From positions 1,674,001-1,738,000 of the forward strand of contig CM035311.1 in assembly GCA_002900995.3 (NCBI GenBank): DNA of 64,000 bases, written 5' to 3'. This document shows, piece after piece, positions 11,845-22,595 of the stretch; position 1 is the stretch's first letter; every line of letters starts with the position of its first letter. A program made the translations under genes and the position numbers. The DNA is from Ganoderma boninense (lineage: Eukaryota; Basidiomycota; Agaricomycetes; Polyporales; Polyporaceae). The notes beneath the pieces are model-generated. The model was not told the DNA's origin and ran no database searches. It saw only the letters and a program-made list of their open reading frames with translations.

Positions 11845-14012
11845 ATGGATTCGAGGGTGGTCTTGTTGCTCGCAGGGGGTGTGGTGCTCCTCGCCACCGT
11901 GCGGCGTTATCTTGCCAGCCGTCATTTGAGGAAGGTCCGAGGGCCGCCCTCTCCAAGCTGGTGGATGGGTGAGTCCGTCAACAGCGCATATGTTTGCCCG
12001 TCGATACGGCCAATGTTAACATCACCGCAACGTGTAGGTCATTCGCAGCAGGTGAATCAACAGTTTGAAGTGGGAGATTTGGACGCACAGTGGGTGCGGG
12101 AGTATGGAACGGTGTGGAGAACGAAAGGTATTATGGGGGTAAGTGAAATCGGTTGCTACTTTGAATATTGCAAGCCGAATCTTTGTCCACAGGACGACAG
12201 TCTAGTAGTCGCAGATCCCAAAGTACGTTCCTCCTTCCTCCGTGGCTGTTCGTTGCGTTTTAATGCGCTCCTTCAGGCTCTCCAACACATTTTCCACAAG
12301 TCCGGTTACCATTACCCGAAGAACACTGTTGCTAGGCAGATGACCCGTGAAATTGCCGGCGAGGGTATCCTATTCGCGATGGGTGTGTTTTGACTTAGAA
12401 CGCTTCTGAGCGTACTTGTGGCACTAAACCGCACAAAACAGACAAGGACCATTCACGTATCCGCAAGATCATGAACCCTGCATTCACTGCCAGTCAACTG
12501 AAGTCGTTTTTGCCGCTTTTCCGTTCTTCAGCACAGAAGGTACGTCCAATGCTCAGGAACGCCAGGGACCGCTGAATTTGACTTTTGGCTTTGGTTCGGG
12601 TCCACAGCTGGGTCAGAAGTGGAAGGACATTTTGGCGACCGCTGCGAAGTCTAGCGAGCGCGTCAACGTCCAGGCCTGGCTTGCGAGGTGTACATTAGAT
12701 GTCATTGGGGAAGGTGTGTTATGGAGTTGGTCTCTTTTCGGTTTGCGTGCTGATGACCGTATAGTCGGCTTCGACATCCAGTGCGGAGCTCTTGACGACT
12801 CACTCAACCCTGTTATGGAGGCATACAAGAACATGTTGTGAGTCGACTGTCATTTGTCCTTCAGTGAGACTATATTTGACATACCGGACACAGCGCCGAC
12901 GCTATCCCATTCCCATCTCACTTCACGATACTGTTCCGCTCCATTTGGCACTGGATCCCCATGCCAATCCTCAAGTTCGTGAAGTACATTCCAACTAAGG
13001 ACCATACTCGTTTCCGCCAAACCCTTAAGGTGATCAACAACTTCGCGAAGTCCCTCATTGATGAGAAGACAGAGGCCGTCCTCTCTGGCACTGCTGAGAA
13101 AAAGAAGGACATCATGAGCATCCTTGGTGCGTCCGTTGCCGCGGCTTCCCTCACCGTCCTTATTGAACGCCCGCTCCAATCCGACTGCAGTCAAAGCGAA
13201 CGCCTCAGAAGACCCAAAGTCCCGCCTCACTGACGAGGAGATGATGTCCCAGATGGCGACGTTCCTCCTCGCGGGGCATGAGACCACGGCCTCGTCCATG
13301 ACATGGCTTCTCTACGAGCTCGCGCGGCATCCGGACTACCAGCAGAAAATGCGCGATGAGATCCGCGCGATCCGCGCGCGGGTCGCGGAGCGTGGCGACG
13401 CCGACTTCTCCGTGGCGGACCTGGACGCGATGACGTACTGTATCGCCGCGATGAAGGAAGTGCTCCGCCTACATCCAATCGTGTACACGCTCGTCCGGGT
13501 CGCGTCGCGCGACGACGTGCTCCCTCTCGCGAGCCCGATCACGAACACGGACGGGGAGGTCGTAAGCGAGGTCGCCGTTCCCAAGGGCACGAATCTCACC
13601 ATCTCCATCTGGGCGTACAACCGGCTGGAAAGCGTGTGGGGGAAGGACGCAAACGAGTTCAACCCGCACCGGTTCATCGAACACGAGAAGATGGGAGCGA
13701 CTTTCGTCGGCGTGACGTCGAACCTGATGACGTTCAGCGCGGGCTTGCAGGCGTGCCTCGGCTGGCGGTTCTCGTGGGTGTCGTTTCTCTACTTCATGGG
13801 CGAGGTAAATTGAAGCTGACGCGCCCGTTATGCTGCTTAGGATTATCGAGATGCAGGCGATCCTGGTTGAACTTATTGAACACTTCGATTTTGCTATCCC
13901 TGAGGATAAGCCCGAGATTGTCCGCTTCCCCGCTGGCATCGTGGCGCCGCTCGTGAAGAGCGAGATGCACCTGGGCCCCCAGATGCCGCTTCATATCTCG
14001 CTCGTTCAGTGA
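11845..14012 (+). CDS. cytochrome P450 monooxygenase
   Basis: Ten exons (11845-11968, 12038-12138, 12193-12222, 12277-12384, 12447-12539, 12608-12713, 12765-12837, 12894-13126, 13191-13773, 13841-14012) give 540 residues in phase; the exon 4/5 junction is the least certain. It begins with a membrane anchor (VVLLLAGGVVLLATV) and a proline-rich hinge (RGPPSPSWWMG), so it is ER-bound facing the cytosol. P450 marks follow in order: I-helix LLAGHETTASS, K-helix KEVLRLHP (ExxR), the FNPHRF block, and heme loop FSAGLQACLGWRF with the Cys ligand. In the heme loop the usual Arg two residues before the Cys is Gln. Substrate unknown: mushroom P450s serve xenobiotic, lignin-fragment and terpenoid oxidation. 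The 30-base third exon is notable. Confidence 0.9.
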
Positions 14013-14477
14013 TCCCCGTGCGCTGTAGTATATGCGGACTCTTTGGTATTGTTGTAACGGCCATTGTTTCTAGTTACGAGTCGTATGGAGTGCCTTTGAT
14101 GATTGGTCATCTCGGAAGGGGAGCAGTGGACACCGAAGTACTGACGATTCATGTTAGTAGCGGTTGAAACTACAGTAAGCTTTTCCTGCCTTTGGCAGAA
14201 CGCCTTTGTCCGCGATTTCTCGAGGCTCCGAGGTTGGGCAGTGTCCGCATCGCGAGAAAAGATTTCCAAAGGCACCGACCCCTTAACGGGATAAGAGGCC
14301 TCCTGCTGCTGTCCATCCGTAGACAGGCGTTCAGTAGAGGAACGGACATTACCGAGGGTGCGTACACGCGACGCGTTCGTCGAATGGCAGACGCCCCAGC
14401 CACTTACGCGTCTCCTCGTCCTCGTCCTCGTCCTGCTCGGCCTCACCGGTTCCCCTCTGCTCCCCACATTCATCGCC

Positions 14478-15321
14478 ATGCCTGAACGAAAGACCCGAGG
14501 CGCGTTCATCGTCGTTGAGGGCCTCGACAGATCTGGCAAAAGTACCCAGGTCACGCTCCTCGAGGAACGTCTCAAGAAGGAGGGAGTTGCTGTGAGGCTC
14601 GTCAAGTTCCCCGGTAAGTGAGTCGCGCGTGTTGGTCTCAGCGTATTACTTTGCTCATAACGACGTTATGATATCGACCTATGTGCGCTCAGATCGTACT
14701 ACCCCCATCGGTAAACTAATCGACTCGTACTTGCGCTCGGAGTCCGAGATGGACGACCGCTCAATCCACCTCCTCTTCTCCGCCAACCGTTGGGAGCTTG
14801 CGTAAGTCAACCCCACCTCAAATCGAGGGCTCCTTCAATATGCTGACTGCCTGTCTGTCCGCCGGGCTTGCAGCAAGTCGATACAGGACTCACTCGAGTC
14901 TGGCACGACCGTGGTCTGCGATCGCTATGCCTTCTCTGGGATCGCCTTTTCTGCGGCAAAGAACGCGTCGGGAATGTCTTATGAGTGGTGCCGTGGCCCT
15001 GACATTGCCCTCCCCGCGCCAGACGTCACCCTCTTCCTCGCTGTTTCACCCGAACAGCAACGCGCGCGGGGCGGGTTTGGGGAGGAGCGCTACGAGAAGT
15101 CAGACTTCCAGGAGCGTGTGGAGCATGTGTTCGAGCGCATCGGAGTAGAGATGGGCGATGGTTCGCGATGGTTCGCGGTGGATGCAGATCAGGGGAAGGA
15201 GGAGGTTGCGCAGGAACTGTGGCGACTCGTACAGCCTCTGGCGAAGGGGACAGACAGGCCGCTCGGGAGGCTGTGGGCAGACTTGGACGAGCGGGTGAGG
15301 AACGCGCATCTGTATATCTAG
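14478..15321 (+). CDS. cdc8: thymidylate (dTMP) kinase
   Basis: Three exons (14478-14613, 14693-14801, 14874-15321) encode 230 residues, the usual length of eukaryotic dTMP kinases. It phosphorylates dTMP to dTDP with ATP for DNA synthesis. Visible motifs: P-loop VEGLDRSGKSTQ, the FPGDRTTPIGKLI substrate loop formed across the first intron, LLFSANRWE, the DR motif in VVCDRYAFSGIAFSAAKN, and a lid region with an Arg-rich segment (EQQRARGGFGEERY). The ATG at 14478 is chosen because upstream in-frame sequence has no ATG and would add a non-homologous hydrophobic leader. Confidence 0.95.
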
Positions 15322-15438
15322 GCTAGACTGCATGGCGTGGTCTTAGGATGGATGGTGGTAGAGCAGACAACAAAACACTGTACAACGACCTCCAATGCAT
15401 GCAATACATGTGAAGCAAGAAATAGAGTAGTAGGACAG

Positions 15439-17493
15439 CTACCTTCGATAACCACGACCGCCTGTCACGTCCTTCGCCTTGATTGCTCTTTTGCGCTCGC
15501 GTTCCTCTTCCCTCGCGCGCGCACCTCTCTGCCTGGGGTCGATGACCTCGTAGTCCCGCTCCGCCTTGGCGGTCTCCTCCTCATTCCCCTTCGGGAAGTG
15601 AAGTAGGTGTCCTAGGAACCCCACGTCATCGTCCACCTCCATCCCTTCCTCCTCGCCGTTCTTCGGAGGCTCGTCCCCATTGTTCTCGCCTTCCTCGCCC
15701 TCCGGCTCTGGCGGTGGCGAGTCCTCGATGGTCGTGCTCTTGAGCTTCGAGCGGAAGCTGTTCAGCGCGGCCAGCACGTCACCCTCGTCCTTGCGACCCT
15801 TGCCCTTCTTCTTCAGCCCACGGCCTTTCTCGTACTTGGCCATCTCTTCTTCAAGGTATGACTTCTTTGCCTTCTTCTTCTGTGGCTCGTCATCGTCGCT
15901 GCCCTCGCCCTTGCGTCGCGTCAGCTTGCGAATCTCCGCCTCCATCCGCTCAATCTCGGATTTGCGAGAGTCGCTCGCTGCCGCTTTCTCGCGCTCGTGC
16001 TGCTCGCGGATCTTCGTGATGTCGTCCTCGTCTTTCTCCCTCTTTGAGGCCTTCTTCTCAGCCTGACGTTGGGTGTGAATATCAACACAGGTGCGCATGT
16101 GCGCATATATACGAGACACCAACCGCTGGGGCATCGGTATCGCCGGTGCGGTCTCGTTTTGACGACTTCTTACTTGCTGGCGGCTCAGGTACTCCGGGTA
16201 TTGTTGAGGAGAGATCTGGGTTGTCGATAACTGGCCCCTCGAGAATCAGGACGACTGTATGCGGGCTAGAGGAATGTAACTTACGATCCGGTCGTACAAT
16301 TGGTTTCTTCTTGAAGACTACGGGTTCCTCCTCGGTCTCTTCATCGCCACCAAAACTCAGAAGCTTCACGTCCCTGTAGCGCAAGTGGGGAGGGTAGTTA
16401 GTCTTCGCAACGTGACAACAACGTATGGACCTCACTTCTTTGCACCACGACGCCTTTGTTCCTCTTCGCGCTCCCGTTGTGCTTGCTCTCGAGCACGCTG
16501 TTGTGCGCGCTTCTCCTCTGCTGTTATACGAGGAACGATGTCTTCAAAGGGGTTATCGACGATGCGGACGCGCTTGATTTTGGGTGGACTGTGTTTGTCT
16601 GGGTAAGCGTGGAAATATAAATATGAAGGTGAGGACGCACTATAGTGGACGTTCATTGTCGTCAAGCTCTAGTAGAAGAGATCTAAGACACGGAACACAG
16701 CACACAAGAGATCAAGGCATGCGTACCCATTTCACCGATCTTTAGAACATCTGTGCGGAAGACATAAGGCCACTATAGATGCGTGGGCCGAGGGAGAGAC
16801 TCACTGAAAAAGGTATCTCCTACAATTCGTCCGAAGAGGGTGTGCTTGCCGTTCAGCTCGTCGGCACGGTCTGAGCTCAAATACGGGTGAGCCTCGTCTA
16901 CGAAGTCTATGGAAAGTGCTGAACACTCACTGAGCGTGATGAAGAATTGAGAGTCATTCGAGTTCTTCGTGCCGTTGTTCGCCATCCCAACCAGGCCACG
17001 GTGCACGAAACGTAGCCGCGGGTGGATCTCATCCTCGAAGGGTTCTGAAGTATTGCGTTGTGGTTGGGTGTTAAGGGAACGAAACAGTTATACGCACCTC
17101 CAAAGAACGACTCCCCACCCCCTCCCGTTCCCGTCCTATCTCCAGTCTGTACCAAGAAGTCGGGGACAACTCTGTGGGATACACGCGTTCAGTCCTGTCC
17201 AATCCCAAGTGGCGGCTCGAGTATTTCGCACCGATGGAATATGACGCCATCGTAGTAGCCTGGCCCTTCAATGAGCACAATCAAGGTAATGATCCTAGCC
17301 CGCTACGCACCTTCCATGGCTAACGCAATGAAGTTCCGGCATGCCTTGGGAGTTTCCTGCCCACACCTACTGCTAAGTAGCTGGATGGTGTACGGGCAAC
17401 GGAGGGCCAGACACGTACCTTTGACCAGAGCTCAATATCAATCTCTCCGACCGTCGTCTCCACTATGACACGACCCTTTGTTGGCAAAGCCAT
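15439..17493 (-). CDS. cwc27: spliceosomal cyclophilin-type protein Cwc27
   Basis: Twelve exons (17493-17419, 17356-17311, 17259-17232, 17171-17098, 17044-16931, 16870-16805, 16750-16727, 16668-16641, 16588-16436, 16373-16285, 16254-16124, 16062-15439) add to 483 residues with perfect phase. Residues about 1-170 form a cyclophilin fold ([76 protein letters not shown]). Then come the Cwc27-type motif PPKIKRVRIVDNPFEDIVPR and a long charged, Lys/Glu-rich tail ending VTGGRGYRR. Cwc27 joins the activated (Bact) spliceosome. The position of the cyclophilin active-site Trp is Glu (ADELNGKH), as in other Cwc27 proteins, so prolyl isomerase activity is probably weak or absent. The smallest exons are 24 and 28 bases. 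Confidence 0.93.
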
Positions 17494-17680
17494 TCTCTCG
17501 AGGCTGGTGCAGGGTAGGACGGAGGTGAAGGTCAAGGGCAAGGCCGAAGTCGCGTCCACCGCAGCGCGCGCTACCGCGGGACTCGCTCTTGCAGAGTTGC
17601 ACTTCTCGGTCTATTGCGACGCGTCTTCTGCATTTGCGCCCGACACCTCCTCCGTATTTCCATTCAGTTTTCTCCCAGAC
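17494..17680. promoter_or_regulatory. short divergent promoter region
   Basis: Only 187 bp separate the start codon of the Cwc27 gene (-) from the next start codon (+), so both promoters must share or overlap in this interval. No specific factor site is recognised. Confidence 0.4.
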
Positions 17681-18241
17681 ATGGCGGATCCGAGTCTTAG
17701 CAGTTCTACACGTCGACCAAAACCTCTCTACAGGAACCACAACGGGTTCACAACATCTGTTGAGCTCGCCATGGCGGGTACCGTTCTCGGACCGTTGGCG
17801 GCCGTCAACCTGCATGCCGTCGCCTCAGAGCCCGAGAGCGCGACCAAGGAAGAAAGGCAAGCCCTCTATGACGCAGTGCAAAGGAGACAGTTTGTGGAGG
17901 ACATGATGGAGCTGAAGGGGACCTTCTTTCCAGGGTATGTGCCGTTCATACCGCCTTCAAGCCTGACGAGCCGACCATTGGAGTATGACTGACGATGGGT
18001 TCACAGGTTAGATGCCATTCGGAAGGAAAACGAGAGCTCGGAAACGGCTTCAGATCTCAAGGACCGCATACAGGAAGCCAAGAAGAGACATCTGGAAGAA
18101 GTCAGGACTTTGTACGAATGGCACGCACAAGACTACTACGATGAAGTGCTCGACATGTCGCGCTCCAAACCTGACGGCGAGGATCCAGACGTGGAGGCAA
18201 GGTTTATAGCCATCATCTCTGAGGAGCCGCCAATCTCATGA
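17681..18241 (+). CDS. hypothetical small protein, helical
   Basis: Two exons (17681-17934, 18007-18241) joined by a standard GTATGT...CAG intron give 162 residues. I do not recognise the family. The sequence starts MADPSLSSSTRRPKPLY, has a small-residue hydrophobic stretch (AMAGTVLGPLAAVNLHAVA) and then a strongly charged, probably coiled region (DLKDRIQEAKKRHLEEVRTL, then YEWHAQDYYDEVL). It is divergent from the Cwc27 gene. The next start codon on the same strand is only 42 bp past its stop. Confidence 0.65.
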
Positions 18242-18283
18242 GGTGTGCAGACCTTTTACCGGACGTCCCGCTCGAACTTTGAG

Positions 18284-18822
18284 ATGGCTGCCTCTTTCGA
18301 CGACCAGCTCGACAGACACCACTACGCCCACCTGGCTTCCCTTCATCCGCTGAATAAACAGTACAACAAGCTCAGGAAACAGGAGGAGGAAACGCAGAGG
18401 CAAAGAGACAAGCAATTTCCTCAGAGCCTCGCAGATTTCCGCGCTATTCGTAACAAGGATGTCCAGGTTGGTGATTCCCTTGCGCCGAAACATCGCCCAT
18501 GCTGATCGTGCCTACGTTGCAGCTTCGTATCGCGCGATATTTGACCTCAGACGACGTCGCGCGCGAGCGTTTCATGGAGGAGTATGGCTGGGTATACATG
18601 CAAACCACGCCTCTATGCAACGAATACAAAGAAAGTGTAGGTGTTAGCGCAACTGTCTACCACGGCTGCACAATTCTCCTGCCGGCATGCGACCACACCA
18701 TCTCACAATTTCTATAGGAAGCGTTCAAGAAGGAAATCCACGAACTGCTACAAAGGCTTCTTCGGGAGGTTGAAAGTTGTGACCCTCGGAAGGCAAGATT
18801 AGCTGCCACTGCAGCCACTTGA
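18284..18822 (+). CDS. hypothetical small charged helical protein
   Basis: Three exons (18284-18466, 18523-18636, 18718-18822), all phase 0, encode 133 residues. The family is not recognised. The N-terminal part is His/Gln/Lys-rich (LDRHHYAHLASLHPLNKQYN, then KLRKQEEETQRQRDKQF). The middle contains LTSDDVARERFMEEYGWVYM and the end is helical (FKKEIHELLQRLLREVESCD). Clean splice phase over two introns argues it is real. The gap of 42 bp to the upstream gene is too small for a normal promoter plus terminator, so it may share a transcript with it or be a downstream part of the same locus. Confidence 0.6.
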
Positions 18823-19555
18823 TTATTGGCTCTCGCTTTCATGAAGCGTGCTACTTTCATTTCTTGTAGATGGTTGAGGTTTGTATCGCGGTTTATCTCG
18901 ACGGCTCTATCCGTCCCGCAAGTCTCTTGCAGGAAAGAAAGTGTGTTGGTGTACTCTGTCACATGCAACAAGTCAAAGGGATATTCAGTGAGCCATGGAC
19001 GCCACGAGTGATTTGTGCTGATACGGTCAGATGCGCCCGAGTATGGGGACTTCTGCTCTAGTGCAGAAGAGGAAGTCTGCACAGGGTTTTCAGCCCACTT
19101 CAGGCATACTGTTGCTCATGTGGACGGGACGCCGCCGCCCGAGGACAGCTTTGTGGTGTGTTTGGGTTTGTTGCGATACGGCAAGGCTGTAAGTCGCAAC
19201 GTTCTTCGAACCCACGGGTGGCCGCTTCTGCCGCGCAGGTATGTGTATATATAACGACTTCCTTGACTCCTCTTCACGTTCCCCCATTCCCCGTTGTTGA
19301 ATTTTCCGTCCTGGGTGAGTAAGACGACTTCATTTTATTGCCTAGGAACACGCTAACTCCTGCATTGTCGTAGTGGAAAAACTGACAGAACACGGCTGCG
19401 AGCCTCCTGCTTCGAGTACATATCCCCGAACGCAGTGACCAAGCAACTTCACTCAGCGACACACATTCTCAGGCACACACCTATCCGTTTGTGTCCCACT
19501 AGAACAATGGTGGGCTGGTTTTCCACAGGCCTTTGAAACGTACTGAACCAAACCA
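18823..19555. other. intergenic
   Basis: No supported gene between the small helical-protein pair and the F-box gene at 19556. Short open frames on both strands lack motifs. Confidence 0.4.
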
Positions 19556-20909
19556 ATGTTTAAGGCACCGCCAGCACTCCCCAATGAGTTGATTGATGCC
19601 ATCATCTCCTATGTAGCAGATAAAGAGACTCTTCGCAATTGCGCTCTCGTACATCGGGACTGGCTGCCCGCAAGTCGACACGCTCTTCTTGGCTGTGTGT
19701 TCTTGACAGCGCCGGCTGCCTGGGACTCATTCGTCGGTGGAGTGATACACTCTGAGGAGATGCGGCCATGGCTTGCGTCGATCCAACGGCTCTCCTTTAT
19801 CGATCCGTTGGTACACACGCATTATACGGACGACAAGTGCACGCCTGTGGGGCCAATTTCAGCGTGGAGGGCACAGTACATCGTACCCATCCTGGCGAGT
19901 CGCCTTCCCAACCTTCCTTCTCTCTTCCTCTGCGTGGATTGGGCTCGATGCCAACCGCATCCCACTACGTTCGGCAGTTTCTCCCTGTTCACGTCTCTTC
20001 GCCAGTTGCAGCTCTCTGACTGCAGCTTCCCATCGTTTTGCACATTCCGGCGCCTCCTGGTCTCACTACCCGCGCTCAAAGACTTGGACTGCCAGGGGGT
20101 CCATTGGCCATCCATTCCGCAGCCTTTCATTGTCGCTTTGCCGTCGAGCCGACCAGCCCTGGAATCCTTCCGTGTATGGTTCTCTTGTCGAAGTTGCACA
20201 TTTGCGCTTTTGGAATGGCTTATCCATACGCCTACGTCTTCAACGCTCATTGCGATTGAAATATCGCCGAATTTCCCGGGGCTTCAGCCAAATCACCCCA
20301 TCATAGACCCTACGAAGAACCTCGACTATTACGCAAAGATCTTTGCGCCAGGCATTAGGAAGGCGCATTTGAAATCTGACATCGAGGAGAACTCATGTAC
20401 GTCCGAGTCCATGCTCCTCGTTTTTTTTATTCGTCATACTGACTAGGTCTCATCTAGACTCAATCGATTTGTCCCACTTTGCTGCATTGGAATGGCTACA
20501 CATTGACATTGGAAGCACCAATTGGTCAAGGACCGCGGACATGCTGCAAGCTCTCCCCAGTCGGCTCAAAACCTTGCACATCGAAGTTCGGCAGTGCGGC
20601 GCAACCCATCACACCGACTTGATAATGGAGGAGAAAGACCAATTCAAGGCGATGAAGCTCGACGGATTGGATCTTCTTGATCATGCGTTATCGCGTGACA
20701 ATTTCAAGGAACTGAGCTACCTGAGTATCTGCATTTTGGGCTACGAGGACGCGTTGTCCCCTCTCCGGGAGGGAACGATAAAATCCATCCAGCAGAAGCT
20801 CCCCACGTCGTACAAACGCAAGATGCTACGTATTCGGCTATATTTCGACTACATGACCCCAGATTCTGCCTTTTCCAAATGCAGTGAGTCTATGAAACCG
20901 CTTGCGTGA
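19556..20909 (+). CDS. F-box domain protein
   Basis: Two exons (19556-20396 and 20458-20909) give 430 residues. A compact F-box is at the very N terminus (LPNELIDAIISYVADKETLR ... ALVHRDWLPASRHALL), followed by leucine-rich segments typical of mushroom F-box genes (LRQLQLSDCSFPSF, LPALKDLDCQGVHW). It differs in type from the tandem pair at 6.4-10.3 kb, with no N-terminal coiled lead and shorter repeats. A GTGAGT near 20882 could start another intron, so the C terminus (SKCSESMKPLA) is less certain. Probable SCF adaptor, target unknown. Confidence 0.8.
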
Positions 20910-21753
20910 TCTCAAGGCACGTCGTGTTGTAACATCCTTCACCGTTTCGTGAAGATGTTGATTACCTTCTGAATTCAGGAGTCACAATAATGCCTCAGAC
21001 GATCCATATGCGCAGTAGTTTACGATGTGCTAGGAGCAAGTATCAGCTAGTTTAATTGTACGATTATTCGCTTTCCTCGTACACATGCATTTGCAGACTG
21101 CAAGCTCCGGATCCTAGAATCATACTGCAACCGCAACCGTACGTTCAATCCATATTGAGGGCTATGGGTCAATTCAGGATGGTCTCAGACACTGTGGTGG
21201 AAACCGTCAACAAAAATCTACTGAACAGGTGTCTCAGTGGTTAATTGAGACGGTTGACTTCATCGGCGTCTAATACCCATGTCAACATTCTACTGCCACC
21301 GGACAGGATCCATATCCGCACCACACCCCCGTAACGGTGTGTACATTCATTCCAAATATCCCGATATATCATGGGTGCAAGTCTCCAAGGAACCTGGTGT
21401 CATCGATGCTATCCCATTTGCATCCGCCTAGGGGTCTCCATCGTTAAGACTTCCCGCCCGTTGTCCGCGGATGTCACTACAACCGACACTCATTTTAGGA
21501 ATGCTTCGCTTCTCCGCCGTCTCCTTTGAATCGGATCTAGACCGACACCGTTTCAATGACGAGATCATCCGCGGTGGTGCTTGGCTATGACCCTAGGTTC
21601 AATTGGTGGAGAGTTACTATCCTATAAGAGCGTTTGGGGCATATCCTTCGCCCCGATTTCTCTCCATACGCCGGGCATCCCACTACCACCTCTGGACCCT
21701 CATTTCTCAACCGCTGCCTTTCGTTCGTTAACATACTCTTCGCCCCATCTCCC
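20910..21753. other. intergenic with promoter of the next gene
   Basis: No coding feature supported. A TATAAG at 21623-21628 sits about 126 bp before the next ATG. The in-frame extension upstream of 21754 lacks an ATG and is treated as 5' UTR. Confidence 0.4.
21623..21628 (+). promoter_or_regulatory. possible TATA element
   Basis: TATAAG about 126 bp upstream of the start codon at 21754. Motif and spacing only. Confidence 0.25.
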
Positions 21754-22335
21754 ATGCCTTCCTCCAAGCATGCCTCCTATCCGAAGAGCTGTTTGAAGCG
21801 TCCCTCCGCCTTCCCTGTCGTTCACCCCTCAGATCTCCCGGAATACGACCACGAATACGACATCAACTCGTCGAGCATGCGTGACTGGGATTCCCTCTTC
21901 ACCCCCAGCTTCTCGACAACATATCCCAGCTCTTCCAGGGGGACCGTAGGGTCCGACGGCAGGAGCATCGTGTCGACGTCGACGACTGCCTGCGGCTCAC
22001 CCCGCCAATCCGCGAAGTCCGTGAGCTTCTGCGACGTCAACGACGTGCACGTATACACACCGGAGCCATTGCCCCCTGAGCGCGAGCGGCCGCGGGGGGT
22101 TGTCTCACGACTGCTGCGTGAGTTCACAGTTCAGGACTTTGTTGCGATCATCATCTATTCGTCAATGTTTACGCCGTCGACACAGAGGCATGTGCGTATG
22201 CTCTTCGACTTGACAGTTCGCCTCCATCTTCGCATTCGCAAACAGATGCAGGGGGTACTGTCAAAGACGAATATGGACACTGAGGTTGAATACATTCGAT
22301 GGAGACTGAACATGTCGGCAGTTCTGTGTCATTGA
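21754..22335 (+). CDS. small protein with SCLK and KSVSF (PP1-docking-like) motifs
   Basis: Single exon, 193 residues. Residues about 10-16 read PKSCLKRP; about residue 88 begins KSVSFCDVNDVHVYTPE; between them lies a Ser/Thr-rich disordered stretch. The C-terminal half is ordered and probably helical (VVSRLLREFTVQDFVAIIIY, TVRLHLRIRKQMQ). The KSVSF block fits the RVxF docking consensus of protein phosphatase 1, and SCLK is close to the SILK motif that often precedes it. The protein at 29.6-32.2 kb carries the same pair. I do not know a named family; the PP1 link is inference from short motifs. Confidence 0.7.
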   Translation: MPSSKHASYPKSCLKRPSAFPVVHPSDLPEYDHEYDINSSSMRDWDSLFTPSFSTTYPSSSRGTVGSDGRSIVSTSTTACGSPRQSAKSVSFCDVNDVHVYTPEPLPPERERPRGVVSRLLREFTVQDFVAIIIYSSMFTPSTQRHVRMLFDLTVRLHLRIRKQMQGVLSKTNMDTEVEYIRWRLNMSAVLCH

Positions 22336-22595
22336 TTCCAACATACCATTCACCGACTCCGAGTTGTATACCTCGACTTTCGTAGAGCTACCGGCTTCTT
22401 TCTTGCACTATTCTCCACTCTGTATATGCATTCGGGACATCAAGACATATCATTTTCACCACTCTGACATCGTACATGTTTCGTGCAATTGCGTGCCCAT
22501 TCGGTCATCAGAAGTCAATCCAAGGAAAAGAGAATCGTATGCATAATTATGGAGCCAGAGCAATCCGCATCTAGAGAGTCGCCGTCACCTTTCTG

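Noticed and set aside
14358..14477. Upstream extension of thymidylate kinase with a hydrophobic leader
   Set aside because: It would need a GTG start; the family normally starts shortly before the P-loop, and an ATG is present at 14478.
11845..15321. P450 next to other enzymes as a secondary-metabolite cluster
   Set aside because: Neighbours are F-box, thymidylate kinase and splicing genes; no synthase, transferase or transporter accompanies it.
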